Shown: positions 1-11,389 of the stretch, one piece after another
Layout of the letters: each line of letters begins with the position of its first letter
Numbering within the stretch: position 1 is the first letter of the stretch
Origin: Isoetes taiwanensis
Taxonomy: Eukaryota > Streptophyta > Lycopodiopsida > Isoetales > Isoetaceae
Direction of reading: 5' to 3'
Length of the DNA stretch: 64,000 nucleotides
Assembly (NCBI GenBank): GCA_021234155.1
Contig: JAJEKV010000098.1
Location: 2,912,803 to 2,976,802, forward strand
Made by a program: the position numbers and the translations under genes
Notes under the pieces: model-generated
The model's input: only the letters and a program-made list of their open reading frames with translations
Told to the model about the DNA's origin: nothing
Databases searched by the model: none

Positions 1-1388
1 TCGACTGGGCTACCGCCATTTCGATTGTGCAGGTTTGTCTCCATCCTTTTCCCCACACACTTTCAAATCTGCAGCCTTGCTACAGATAACTTAATGCTTT
101 TATGTGAGATAAACCCATTCTTTTGCGGACCCGATTATCAAAATGAAAAGGAAGGTGGTAGCCCTTTGGCGAGGAGGCCATATCTGTACTCACTGGCGTG
201 CGGGCAAAACTGTCTCTCGAATCAGTTCTTGAATCCATGGCTGCCCGGAGTCCATGCTACACGGAGCCCCTTTCTTGGAATAACTATGTCTACAGTGCAA
301 AGAGACATAGAAAAAATGTAAGAAGGAAATGACCACCACGGTAATTCAAGCGATAATTCAAGCCTTGCGGCCCCTTTCAGCAGAACCCATTTATAACCCA
401 TGAGCAAATGGTGCATTTACGCTTTTGCTACAAGCGGAACCGAATAGGCCATCCTCCATAGCCAACCATCTTTGTTATCCTTGCTCCTGCGGTCCTAGCT
501 TTAGTGTGTAAAATAGTCTAGATTTCCCAAAATTTCGGTTTAGTGTTTGCAATTTCCCATTTCGGGACCTCTGCTCATTATTAGATTGATGATTTCCATG
601 CTTAATCTTGCATCATATTATGGGCGGACTTGCCCAGCAGTGAATTTGACCTCAAAATTCTTCTTAACTTTGTCCCCATGGTATCCCCAAGTTAGCAAAT
701 TCAAGCGGCTGACACTAAATTGGAAATTGGGCCAGATTCAAAGATGCGATCGAATTAGAATTAGAAGCAAAGAGCAAAGGAAGAAGCGAAGAAGAAGAAT
801 AAGAAGCAGATTGAAGAGATATGAATATCTTTGCGGCGGCGAGGCGTGCAAGCACTCATTTGGGGGACCCAACAGCCATGACCAACAAAACAAAGCACCC
901 ATCACAGGATTTTGGCCTACAGGTTCTTATCCGGTAGCTAAAATTTGTGAGAGTCACAAAACCCCACCACGAAATTGATAAACAAAAAGGGAACAAGTCG
1001 CAAGTCCGGCAGTCCGGCCCCATAGCCATGGCGAGAGCCATAGCCATAGCCTTCTTGAGCCTTCTTTTGTCTCGGAATCACCCAGATCCTTTGGGGCCGT
1101 CAAGGCCGATCTCGTTAATTCGCTCCCGTTAAGCCTTTTACCTATATCAAATTTATTTCTCTTTTTTATGGGAGAATGTCTTTAGGCCTAAAGGACGCGG
1201 TTTGGTTGCGGCACCTTTCATAGGATAACGATTAGCCTAAAAGAAGCTAAATGGATAACATATTATTTGTGAAATAGTAAAAGCCAACACGAACTGCTCT
1301 CTAACTAGAATAAAAACCTCAACACGCCTCCATGTAGTTACACGAAACAAAAGATCCAATGATAAGAGGAATCCAAAATATAAGATTT

Positions 1389-1486
1389 GTCAACGAAAAC
1401 CAAAATGGGGGAGGAATTCTAGAATGCTGAGATAAAGGTCAAAGAAAACCAAAATGGGGGAGGAATTCTAGAATGCTGAGATAAAG
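1389..1486. repeat. 49-bp tandem duplication
   Basis: Two nearly identical adjacent copies (1,389-1,437 and 1,438-1,486) differ at about one base. Each contains the 8-bp palindrome TTCTAGAA, which also recurs in the palindrome-rich elements at 3.3-5.4 kb and 24.1-25.1 kb. No coding potential is seen. Confidence 0.85.
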
Positions 1487-1847
1487 GTAACGTATTTTGT
1501 GGCAAGGCCCTTGAAACGATTTTGTCGCCCACTAGATCTACTGCCATAGCCAGCCAGCGGTGTTTTGCACTCAAAGCAACTCAAAACTCAAAGCAATTCA
1601 GGAAATGTTGTGGATCATTGATCCTCTTGATGACTTATAGGTACCTATTAGATCAGCCCCATTCAAAATTGATAGCTCTGGAGCAATGGAGCTACTTAAA
1701 GATCAGCTACTAAACATCTACATAGCCACTTTATGTTTTTTCATCTCCATTAATAATGGCATCATTTACCATACTTTTTACACCTAGATAAAAATTAAAT
1801 AAATTCCAAAGGCTCAGATCCTTCCATGCAACATCATTACTAAAGGA

Positions 1848-2085
1848 TGGGACCAAGGATGCAGGTTCAACTCCTGCAGGTTCTAGCGCGTGGATACGGG
1901 ATGATGATGAGTCACTTCTTTTTTCTGATATCTCAGTGAAGAGAAATGCTCTTTTGATTTAATGCAAAACATCTTCCGTAACAAGTCGTTATGATCAATA
2001 TTGTTCTATCGTGCAGGTACTGAAGACAAGGCAACAAAATGCAGGTTCAAATCCTGCATGTTCTAGCATGCATAGACGAGTTGGG
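1848..2085 (+). repeat. Two direct repeats resembling a tRNA T-arm / B box
   Basis: Near 1,858 and 2,040 the motif TGCAGGTTCAA-TCCTGCA occurs, with differing middle bases, each followed by GTTCTAGC or a close variant. A 5-bp stem around GGTTCAANTCC is the form of a tRNA T-arm, that is, a Pol III B box. No acceptor stem, D-arm or anticodon arm can be folded around either, so these are not tRNA genes. They could be remains of tRNA-derived SINE heads. Confidence 0.4.
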
Positions 2086-2853
2086 GAAGAGAAACCTTCG
2101 CGGCGGCCGTAAGGCGCCGCTTAATAAGTTCTTGTAGGTCTAAAGAAAATAGTAAAAAACATTCTATCATACAAGTCCTAATTTACTCCACACACCTATC
2201 ACATAGGACGGTCATAAGATATAAAGGTAAAGGCCATTATTCAACCATACACTTTTCCTCTCAAATCGATCAACTATAGAGCATAAACGTGAGCTTAAGC
2301 CACCATAATTCTTCACAATGAATTCCAAGCCTAATTTACTCTCAATACTTTTGTGCTAGGAGGACTATGCAGAATGGACCATTACACTTAGAATGCACAA
2401 TAGGTACAAAGCATTCGAAGCAAATTCAATCACCAATGTAGCAAGATATATCGAACAAAATATCAACCTCTTGCATCGATTTTTTAAGAAAATATACAAA
2501 TCTTGCATCGATTTGTTATAGAAATATATAGATTCATTTTTCACTGGTTATTCTACACCAAACGTGAAGTTGACTTGCAATATGTGATCAACATAGTTAA
2601 ATATACATTTGTTTTTCAAAATAATTGAATATCTATATTGGATGTTAAGATTAGTCAACTAAAGACCTAAGTTCTCCTAAAAACCCTTTGAACAATTTCA
2701 ATGTTCTCTCATATTAATAGATTTTTTATTAAAACTTTTGTTGCTTCGAGTGTAGCTCATCGCACCTTATATTTCTTTGCTTTTATCAAAGAGGAAGGAT
2801 AAGTATTTCGGCGAATACTTTGTCTGATCGCTTCATGGTAACCCCACATCCAC

Positions 2854-3315
2854 ATGATCCCAAAAATACCCCATCTACAACTATTTCAAAGCCTAGCCAA
2901 CCATCCACAAAGACCCAAGGCGGATAAAGAAGAAATGCCAAGTATGCGCGAGGATCACCCATCATATTGCCTATTTAATCCCTTCCTCTACAACTACATG
3001 AGGAACAACTCAAACAAGTTCTACACTTGCAACAGTTGTGCAAGACATTTGCCAACAACATGGACAGTCATCCCCTGCATACACCCAAGACGTGCTCACG
3101 CTCCCAACATTCTATACCTAAATATCTCAACAGTATATATATCCATAATTGTCGAGAGACGCGTGAAGGGAATAATCGTAGGTAGACCCCAGGAGAGAAG
3201 CCTACTGGATAATCTCCTAGTCTCTTGGATGGAACTCAACCAATTCTATCTAGATCAAGCGACAAAAACAAAGATAGAGACCCTGCTTTCCCACCCCATC
3301 CACCAAAATCCGATT
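2854..3315 (+). pseudogene. Helitron-like Rep/helicase N-terminal region, part 1
   Basis: The open frame has a Cys pair in TCNSCARHLP, then APNILYLN and a basic stretch ending VKGIIVGRPQ. This order of a CxxC element, a P-rich link and a leucine-rich strand is what I know from the region in front of the helicase-like domain of plant Helitron proteins. The frame runs without a stop to 3,315, where a repeat element begins, and resumes in the same phase at 5,372. If this is a Helitron, the Rep catalytic motifs and the PIF1-like helicase are absent from the window, so only a fragment survives. The assignment rests on motif resemblance together with part 2, which is the stronger half. Confidence 0.5.
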
Positions 3316-3503
3316 CTAGAATGGGACTCGCATGAAACCAACAATAGATAGGCTTCTCATTCATCTCAGCAGATTTCTACAATGGTGGACAGTGGATAGC
3401 TGCACACATGCGAACTATCCACAAAAAATAAAGGGAAAATCCAATTATATCATTTGGACCCCAAAACAAATACAATGCTAATAGATGAGTGGCTGATGTA
3501 CCT

Positions 3504-3582
3504 GCCGAAAGCTTATCACCGGGATTAAAAAACCCCGCCCTTTCGGGTTTTCGAGGAGAAACCCTAGTGATAAGCCTTCGGC
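3504..3582. repeat. 79-nt hairpin module (copy A)
   Basis: The ends GCCGAAAGCTTATCAC and GTGATAAGCCTTCGGC pair over 16 bp with one mismatch. The interior contains smaller G-C-rich stems around AACCCCGCC and CGGGTTTTCGAGG. Related modules occur at about 4,560-4,632, 24,875-24,953, 28,404-28,515 and 37,139-37,199. The last two lie in LINE 3' untranslated regions. Confidence 0.8.
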
Positions 3583-4559
3583 AAGGGGCTTAGACAAACG
3601 TAAGGCATAGAATCGCTCCCAAAAACCCGCGCATGGAGAAGTCAAAGCGGATGGGCTTCGCCAACCCGCACGCACATCACCAACAACAAGCGAAACATAC
3701 CAAAGAATAGCATCACCCGGTGGGTGGAAAAAGCATCACCAAAGGTGGAAAAAACATGATAAACGAGAACTTCGTACAAAAAGAATAAACAAAGAAGGGG
3801 GGGTGGGTTCAAAGAGAAAAAGGTACCGAGAGAGAGGAAGCGGAGATGAAACGTCGAGGAAGAATTCCATAATAAGTAGCAAACGCCCAACTGACGAACG
3901 GCCCAAAAACGCATCGCGATGCATGCATCGCGGCGATGCAATGCATGCATGCTTGCGTTTGAACAAGAATGCCGGTCGCTTCACCGCGAATCGACGACAT
4001 TCTGCAATTGCGACTTATGAAACCAACAAAGCCCGAATACCAAAGGACTTCCTTAACAAACTAGGATCGGGACCTTAAGGTCACAGGATGAAGGCTAAAG
4101 GCGGAAAATACAGCAGAAAGCAACGCCAAAATGGCCAAACCAAAGGGAAGAAGCCCCTCCCCGCCTCGAAACAAATTCAAAGAGAAAAAGGTACCGCTGA
4201 GAGAGAGGAAGCGATGAAACGCCGAGGAAGAATTCCGCAATAAGTAGCAAACCAACCCGACGTTAAAACGGCCCAAACGACCTGCGATGCATGCACGCGA
4301 CGCGATATAAATGCATGCATGCTCGCCTTTGAGCAAGAATCTTCATTCGCCACGCGAATCGGACGATATTCTTGCACGGGCGCATTCGCATGAAACCAAC
4401 AAAAGCCGCTTCTCATTCATCTCACAGATTTTCTACAATGGGGATAGTGGGTAGCCGCCACATGCGTAACTACCCATAAAAAATAAAGGGAAAATCCAAT
4501 TATATCATTTGGACCCCAACAAAATACAATGCTAATAGAGATTGGGCTAGTGTACCGTA

Positions 4560-4632
4560 GAAAGCTTATCACAGGGATTAAAACCTCGCCCTTTCGGGTT
4601 TTCGAGGAAAAACCCTAGTGATAAAGCCGGGC
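4560..4632. repeat. Hairpin module (copy B, degraded)
   Basis: Same layout as copy A: a GAAAGCTTATCAC arm, the AACCTCGCCCTTTCGGG interior and a GTGATAAAGCC arm. Small deletions weaken the outer stem, so this copy is further from the inferred ancestral fold than copies A and C. Confidence 0.7.
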
Positions 4633-5371
4633 AAGGGGCTTGGACAAACGTAAAGGCATAAAATCGCTCCCAAAACCCACGAATGGAAAAGTCGAAGCGG
4701 GATGCCGCCGCTAACCCGTACACGCACATCACCAACAAAACAACAAGACAAAACAAACCTCGAGTGGGAGGGCTGATTCTGTAGCGTGCCGCGATAAAAA
4801 TACAATAACAAAGAAGGGGAGGGTGGGTTCAAAGAGAATAAGGTATGCTGGCGAGAGAAGAGGAAGCGCCGATGAGAAGTCGAAAGCAGCGGCGCCTAAA
4901 ATAGCGAACTCCCACCCGAGCGGGCATCGCGCCGCCCGCGCATGCATGCAAAACATGCATGCTCGTCCCATTCTAGAATGGCGATCCGATGTCACCGGAT
5001 CGATGGGATTCTAGAATGGGACTTCTATCAAAAACCAACAAACCGCCCGAATACAAAGGACTTCCTTAACAAACTAGGATCGAGGGCGAAGGTCGCGGGA
5101 TGAAGGCTAAAGGCGAGAAAGGACGGCATGAAAGAAATGCCAAATTGGCCAAACCCAGGCGGGGAAGAAGCCCCTCCCACGCACGGAAACAATTCAAAGA
5201 GAATAAGGATGCTGGAGAAGAGAAGAGAAGCGCCGATGAGAAGTCGAAGCAAAACGCAGCGCCCTAAAATAGCGAACTCCCACCCGAGCGGGCATAGCGC
5301 CGCATGCATGCGAAACATGCATGCTCGTCCCATTCTAGAATGGCGATCCGATGTCTCGGATCGATGGGATT

Positions 5372-5923
5372 GTCAGCAAATACAAAAGATTGTACGAGCA
5401 ACCCAACCAAACAACAAGCCTCTGCATCATCTCCACTGCAACCATCTCTGACATCCTGGCCAGATCACGTACAGACAGTGCATACTCCATAAACCAAAAC
5501 ACAACCATATGCACAATATCTATTTGTGACACCACCAAAATCCAAGACGCATCCACCACCTACCAAAAAGACGATATATACCACCTTCCACCCCTCATCC
5601 CGAGACAAGAAACCAACAACCAGAACCCACCAACAATGTTGATAATAGAAGGGACCGTGAGCAACCACAGCCCCATTCAGACACTAGTAACGCTAGAAGC
5701 ATGCATATTTCCCTTCATATTCCCCGAAGGGCTCGGGATACGTCGACGCCACACCGACTTCAACATCTACATAAAGTCACGAATCTCCTGCCTCTTCTCC
5801 TTGTTCACGCTATATAAGCCATATCTGCTAATGATGTACCAGATATGCCAATCACTCATCATCTCAAAAATGCCACAAACTTGCAATGCAGAGAACTCCT
5901 CAATCATGAGAATCTTTAGTTAA
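5372..5923 (+). pseudogene. Helitron-like helicase-domain N-terminus, part 2
   Basis: This continues part 1 in the same frame: HQNPI before the insertion joins VSKYKRLYEQ after it. Near its end are LEACIFPFIFPEGLG and FNIYIKSRIS, followed by a hydrophobic, tyrosine-rich stretch ending QICQSL. The combination of an FPFLFP-G-G motif, a Y-KxRL element and a Y-xx-Q segment is characteristic of the helicase-like N-terminal domain of Helitron proteins. The frame stops at 5,923, well before any Rep or helicase motif, so the copy is truncated as well as interrupted. Confidence 0.6.
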
Positions 5924-8900
5924 CATGGATCAATAATGTCATCCATAGCCCCATCACATAGCATTCAAATTCACAACATCTTCTAAATGCCACCGTACAA
6001 CCCTATCACATAGCACCAAAATTTACGCCCTTTCCCTATAGCGCCTCTATATGTATAAATCTAACTATTCCAGCCCCGCCCTAACCTTCAACCCAAGTTA
6101 GGAATTATAATTCTTATATATTATTGAACATGAGATTACAAATATCTCATAAGTATTTCTAGAAAAAATTATTGTGTGATTATTGAGAAATAATTCCTAG
6201 AAGTCAGGGTTCCAGAAATATTATAAGGACTCGATTGAGACCTGCAAGGGCTAAAATTTTGAATATTCATGGCTACTTCAGCTTTTGAAGAAATCACACA
6301 AAACTTGGAAAATGAATTATATCTAGCATTAACTTTCAACAAAAAGTAATGTTACCTTAATATTTCTATTCCATTTCAAATATTAATGGATAAAAAATGA
6401 TGATCAGAAGCGTATTTTTGGGTTGATTTTGATAATCCATAGCTACTTCAGTTTTTTAACAAATCACATGAAAAAATGGGAGACGAATAATACTTAATGT
6501 CGATTTTCATTTATAATGGACATTATTGTTATGTTTTTTGTTAGATGTTCAAGTTTCATGAGATCATAAAATGTAAAAAAATAAGATTAATTCAAGGTGG
6601 TACCATAGTAAAATCTTGAAGAATTTGACCTAGCCATTAAATATAGTTGTAGAAGTTCGAGTTAACTTTTCAATCCAACTCGCAACTTTTAAAATTTCAT
6701 AACTGTCACGTAGATTTATTCCTTAAAGCCCACAGGTGTTTGAGGGACCCATATGGGTTGATCAACCCAAAAGGGTCTTTCATACAACTCTAGTGTGTAT
6801 TTAATATTTTAATTGTTTACCTAGTCATAAAAGTGGCAAGTAAAACATATGTACCCTATAAACTTATTGATTGAAAAAATGTCAAATGTGTACATTATAA
6901 AGTTATTGATTGGAAAAATGTAACAGAAAATTTTAATGACATACATATTTTTATTTTTTTTTATTTTTTTTTAAGGCAAGAATCTATATAATATTCAAAT
7001 GATAAAAGATTTATATACATACAGTTGAGTCTGAAGCTATTACCACAACTCTGATCCATGAATAGTAGCCCAGGCTCTGGGCCTAGTACTCTTAGAACCC
7101 CACTCAATTTCTTCTCTGTAGGATACTACACTAGAGAAGGACTAAATTCCTAAACCCTAATGATGCAACTAGGGCCAGCTACTAAACAAGAACTACCTTG
7201 CCTCTTCTCCAGACAGATACTATGGGAGCAAAGCTCTTAGTCTTTCCACATGCCCCAACTGCATCAAAGCTTCAAAAAGGTTGGCCTTAAGATAAACAGA
7301 AGAAACCAGGCTTGAGATAGAGAACTGTAGAAGAACAGAGCAGCCAAGTGCACTGATCAGCCATCAAGCGAGAAAACTGGATCCTCTGTATGCTCCTTCC
7401 GAATATAGTGATGGCCAAGTCAGATGCTGAAGCAATATTATAGGGAGTGCCCCACTGCATGCATCACTCAACTTTCTTCTCGCCAAGCGAACTAACAAGG
7501 GCACCGCCGCTAGAACCCCGAACCACGCAGGCCCATCTGCATCTAGCCGTGCATGCCTTGTCTTCCTGCAAAACCAAGATCGAAACTTAGGGTCTCCCGC
7601 CCACTGGAATCCCATGGCTCCCATCCAGCTCCGTTCATCCTGGCTATACACAAGCCACCCTGTTCCTGGGAAAAGGGAGCACATTTCTTGCTAAATGTTA
7701 AACAAACTACCACAAAATCTTCTCAACAATTGCAGACAGAGTACAAAGAAGTGCTCAGCTTATGTCAATACCTGCTCGAATAAAGGTTACAGACTAGTAC
7801 TACTAATGAAAGCACCATCTTCTTCTTCCTTGCCATAGTACTCCAGGAAAGCAACAACTCTTTACAGCCTGCCTTCTGCCCATCCTTAAGAAGAATCCCT
7901 TTCAAAAGATATTCTAGCAAAAGTTTCTGTACTTGGCAGTGTTCTCCTTCTTCCTATGTCGTTGAATACTACAGATATGCTTGCATTCTTTTCCTGAGAA
8001 ATTGTATCATTCTCCCAGCCACCACATTAGAAGCATACAAGAATAAATCTTATCTTCAAAGTAAAGCTCCTCGACAAAATCTTAACCTACTAATGGCACA
8101 ACTCCCATAGCCGGAAATCTTGTGGAAGATGCAAGAACAAGCAGCAGAAAAACCAAGCACACTACCTTGCCAAGCAATATAGAAGCCTCAGAGGCAACAC
8201 AAAAGCTAAAAGATAAGGAAGGAAAGCTTTCCTGGTTAGTTGCATAAAAGGAAACAGAAGAATGGAAACTCGGCTGCACAAATGTGAAAACTACATGTTG
8301 CAGCCGCAAAGGATCATGGAAACCGCTTCAAGACATGGAAAAGACAAAAATGCCATAGGTCTCCCATCCAATAACAAAATAGCTTTCCCCTACAAGCCTC
8401 AATAAGTCAATGAACCCTTCCCAATTGGGATGGAGATGACGCAACCTTAAACCTCTTTAAAAGTTGCCTTTGGGCAAAATGGGCCTCGAGTTGGCTGCTG
8501 ATGAATTCAATATCCCTAACCTATATAGGACTCCTTTGGTTGATATCTTGTTTCCCCATAGTCCTAAGGATTGGAGAATTTATATTCTTCTCTGAAGGAT
8601 GTGGAAAGTAAGAAATGCAATTATCTTTGATAAAAAAAATCATCTGGCCCGAGGCTGTTATCAAACAGTCCAAATATGATATTGATATGGCACAAGCTCG
8701 AGGGAGTGGCTCAGATGACTTGTAGCGATGAACACAGATGCAAAGTTTCTTGCTTTTTGGCCTGGAGGAAGTGTTTTGGGAGAGAGATTCGGATTTTTCA
8801 ATGCGAGATTCGAGTTTTCCAGGATCTTTTTGACGACAAAATTCAAGTTTCAACTTTTCTGGTGGGTGCTTTGTTTGGTGACGAATTTGTTTTCTCAACC

Positions 8901-8932
8901 ATCTTCTTGGCTGATGAAAACAGGAGAAATTC
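5924..8932. other. AT-rich gene-free stretch
   Basis: No recognisable gene. At about 6,843-6,930 there are two copies of a 30-bp unit built on TTATTGATTGGAAAAATGTA, also found at 14.8-15.0 kb. Around 8,560-8,720 a plus-strand translation looks like the end of a LINE polyprotein (fragments such as IWPEAVIKQSKYDIDMAQA), but it is too short and broken to annotate alone. No 5' LTR for the copia element could be recognised immediately before its gag. Confidence 0.5.
6843..6930 (+). repeat. Pair of ~30-bp repeats related to the array at 14.8 kb
   Basis: Two imperfect copies of a unit reading roughly TTATTGATTGGAAAAATGTA, spaced a few tens of bases apart. The same unit is repeated at 14,812-15,010, beyond the other side of the copia element. 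Confidence 0.6.
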
Positions 8933-9796
8933 ATGGATCCATTCAAGTTCTCACAGAATGAAAAGCTCACTAATACTAATTACCATACTTAGAAGAAGTT
9001 CAATGTGAATTATTTGATATTTAGTGACATGGGAGCAGTGTTTGATGAAGACTTTATCAGCACTAAGTCAGCAGATGCTAGCAAGATAAACCAGAAAGAT
9101 TGTGCTCTTGTCAAAATGTTGGCTGAAGAGATAATTGGTTATGATATCAACTATTTTACTGAGTTTAAGAAAATGTGGTCTTATTGGAGAAGTCTCTTGA
9201 TAGCAAGGGTATGGCTTGATCCAGAATAAAATGAGACATGCCCAATTAGGTGATTTCAAATCTGTCACAACATATCTTACTCAAATTTTGGATTACATGG
9301 CTGCTGATGGAGTGCTGTCTGAAAAATAGCTGATTCAAGATATCGTGATTGGTCTTCCTCCTTCGTATGATATTATCTCTTCGAAGATTAGGTACAAGAA
9401 GAAGATTGGTATAGCCAAAGTAACCAATCTATTGCAACAAGAGGAGTTGGTGCAGAAGCAAGGGGATGGGAGAGTGGACCATACCAACTTTGTGCCTACT
9501 TCTCGGGCTGACACTAAGAAGAAGTTTGCTAATAGTTTGCTAATAGCGAAGATTTTAGAAAGTCATAAAATGTGAAGTCTGATGGTAAGAAATCCAAGGA
9601 GTTCAAGTGCTGGAATTATAGTGAAAAGGGTCAGTACATTTCGACTTTTAAGAAAGAGAAGAAAAGCTCAAAGGATAGTGACACAAAAAGCACAGCAGTC
9701 AACTCTAAGAGCGAGACAAGTGTTGTTGCATGTGCCATTTTTTATGTTGAATATCTGAATCTTGCAGCAGCAGCCAACAACCCACAGAAGGATTGA
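8933..9796 (+). pseudogene. Copia gag (broken)
   Basis: It opens with MDPFKFSQNEKLTNTNYHT, the usual copia gag start that precedes a WK pair. Here the Trp codon has become a stop, leaving KK. It continues with a recognisable UBN2-type gag body (YLTQILDYMAADG, then IGLPPSYD) across two frames with internal stops. The nucleocapsid zinc knuckle at about 9,604-9,650 reads CWNYSEKGQYISTF. Compared with the CxxC-x4-H-x4-C consensus, the second Cys, the His and the last Cys are all replaced, so the knuckle cannot bind zinc. Gag would package element RNA in cytoplasmic particles; this copy cannot. Confidence 0.85.
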
Positions 9797-11110
9797 ATTT
9801 TGGACTCAAGAACTATGATTCATCTTATTGGAGATTCAGATGTGTTTTCTGAAGTTGAACTCTAATCACTGTGAAGATGAGTGATGGATATTCTCTTTCT
9901 ATCACAAGAAAGGGGATTGTATGGATAGAATGTAGTTAGTAAGGTGAGAAATGTCATGTTTGCTCCCGGATTATAGTCTAATAGCATGTTTGCTGCTAAA
10001 TTTGATAAGGCGGGTCATCACGTTGTTCTCAAAAATGGTAAAACCTATCTGCTGGGCAGGGATCCATTTGAAGGAATTGACTTGAAAAAATCTGCAGTTC
10101 ATGGCACAGTGGACGCTTCAAAATGACTTGTATGTCTTTGATGGTTCAGTCCATAACACTAAACGTGGTCTTATATGTGTTGATTTGACTGTGCTGATTT
10201 GACTGTTCAGCATCTGTAGGATGCTCATTTTGATCATGTTGGAGGCACAGTTGTACATGCTTTGTACAAGAACAAGATGGTTACAGTTATTCCCTCTCTG
10301 GAATGTGTCAAGATTGAGTGTGCTACATCTCGGAAAGCAACCTCAATTGTCTTTTTCATAGCCGGCTACTCATCGAGCAACTCAACCTCTTGAGCTACTG
10401 CATTCTGATTTGTGACATATGCCTGATGTTTCACTAGGTGAAAAGAGGTATTTCTTGACCCTGATTGATGATTTCAGTAGGCACAATTTGCACTGCAAAT
10501 CTGAAGTATTTGGCAAGTCCAAAGCCTACAAAGCAGGAGCCGAAAAGAAAACAAAGTTAATAATCAAAAAGTTGAGAAGTGACAATGGAGGTGAATATGT
10601 TTCTAATGCCTTTGATGAGTTTCTCATGGAAGAAGGTATTGAAAGATAGTTAATCATCCACAAAATGGTATAGCTGAAAGGAGGAATAGATCTTCGCTTG
10701 ATTTGGCAAGATCTATGATGAGTCACAAGCAACTGCCAGAATCTTTTTGGGGAGAGGCAGTAGTGACAGCAACATATTTGACAAATAGGTCTCCTGCTAA
10801 GGCAGTCCAGAATATGACGCCTTACGAAGCATTACGGAGAATCAAACTAGATGTGTCTCATTTGAGGGTATTTAGATGCTTGGCTTATGCATCCATACCT
10901 ACCGAGAAGCCGAAAAAGTATGGGAAGTTGCATAACATGGCTGTCAAAGCCATTTTCATTGGGTATCCAGTAAAAATTGGAAAGATTACAAGTTGCTTGA
11001 TCCTTCCGACAAGCTAGTTATTATAAGCAGGTTAGTCCAATTTGTTGAAGATGCTGTGTATGATGGTATATCTTTAAGTGATTCTCCTGCAATTCACATT
11101 TAGAGCAGTT
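9797..11110 (+). pseudogene. Copia protease remnant and integrase (broken)
   Basis: After gag, pieces typical of the protease-integrase junction appear (KVRNVMFAPG, then HVVLKNGKTYLL). The integrase core follows: RYFLTLIDDFSR, LRSDNGGEY (second catalytic Asp region) and an LPESFWGEAVVTATYLTNR stretch, ending with the MTPYEALRR and YGKLHNMAVKAIFIGY motifs of the copia integrase C-terminal region. Stops occur at several places, including just after the GIER residues near 10,647. No intact DTG-type protease active site was found. Confidence 0.85.
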
Positions 11111-11389
11111 TGGATGTTGGAGATCTAATAGCAGCCGCTAGTAGACCTTTCTCTCCCTCTCTAGTGGTTTCTCCAATAAACACGTATTTGCCTGAAGTAG
11201 TGGAACAGGATGATCCCAATCCCACTAGCCCTTTGGTCCATGCGCAGGTTGGTTCCTTTCGGGGGGAGTCCAGAACACATAAAGGTACTATAGCACCTAA
11301 TCTAGCACTTGTTACATCACCTATTGTAGCACCTGCTATGCCTCCTATTGTTGAACCTAGGAGATTAGCACGTCTCAAGGAAAAACAAA

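Larger units (their letters stand above)
1..2853. other. Gene-free stretch with short repeats
   Basis: No reading frame here resembles a known protein and none shows a convincing exon structure. The stretch is AT-rich after about 1.1 kb. It holds a 49-bp tandem duplication (1,389-1,486) and two tRNA-T-arm-like repeats (about 1,850 and 2,035), listed separately. The Helitron-like relic that follows may begin a little before its first Met at 2,854, but I see no recognisable coding before it. Confidence 0.6.
3316..5368 (+). repeat. Palindrome-rich modular repeat element, copy 1 (two units)
   Basis: This 2.05-kb element interrupts the Helitron-like frame and is flanked by GATT on both sides (3,312-3,315 and 5,368-5,371). 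It is built from repeated modules: a leader ending GCATGAAACCAACAA, a variable segment, a shared segment starting TTCAAAGAGAA and rich in CATGCATG, then a palindrome. Two long-short module pairs follow one another (about 3,316-4,395 and 4,396-5,368). The second pair carries palindromes built from CATTCTAGAATG and CGATCCGATG. Each long module also contains a hairpin (3,504-3,582 and about 4,560-4,632). Reading frames in it are short and not conserved, so I regard it as non-coding and non-autonomous. A second copy lies reversed at 24.06-25.14 kb. Confidence 0.75.

Noticed and set aside
547-978. 143-codon plus-strand frame near the left edge
   Set aside because: Low-complexity Arg/Lys run, no recognised domain, and no supporting gene structure.
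3642-5333. Several 80-107-codon frames on both strands in the palindrome-rich element
   Set aside because: They are not preserved between the two units or in the reversed copy, so they are not under coding selection.
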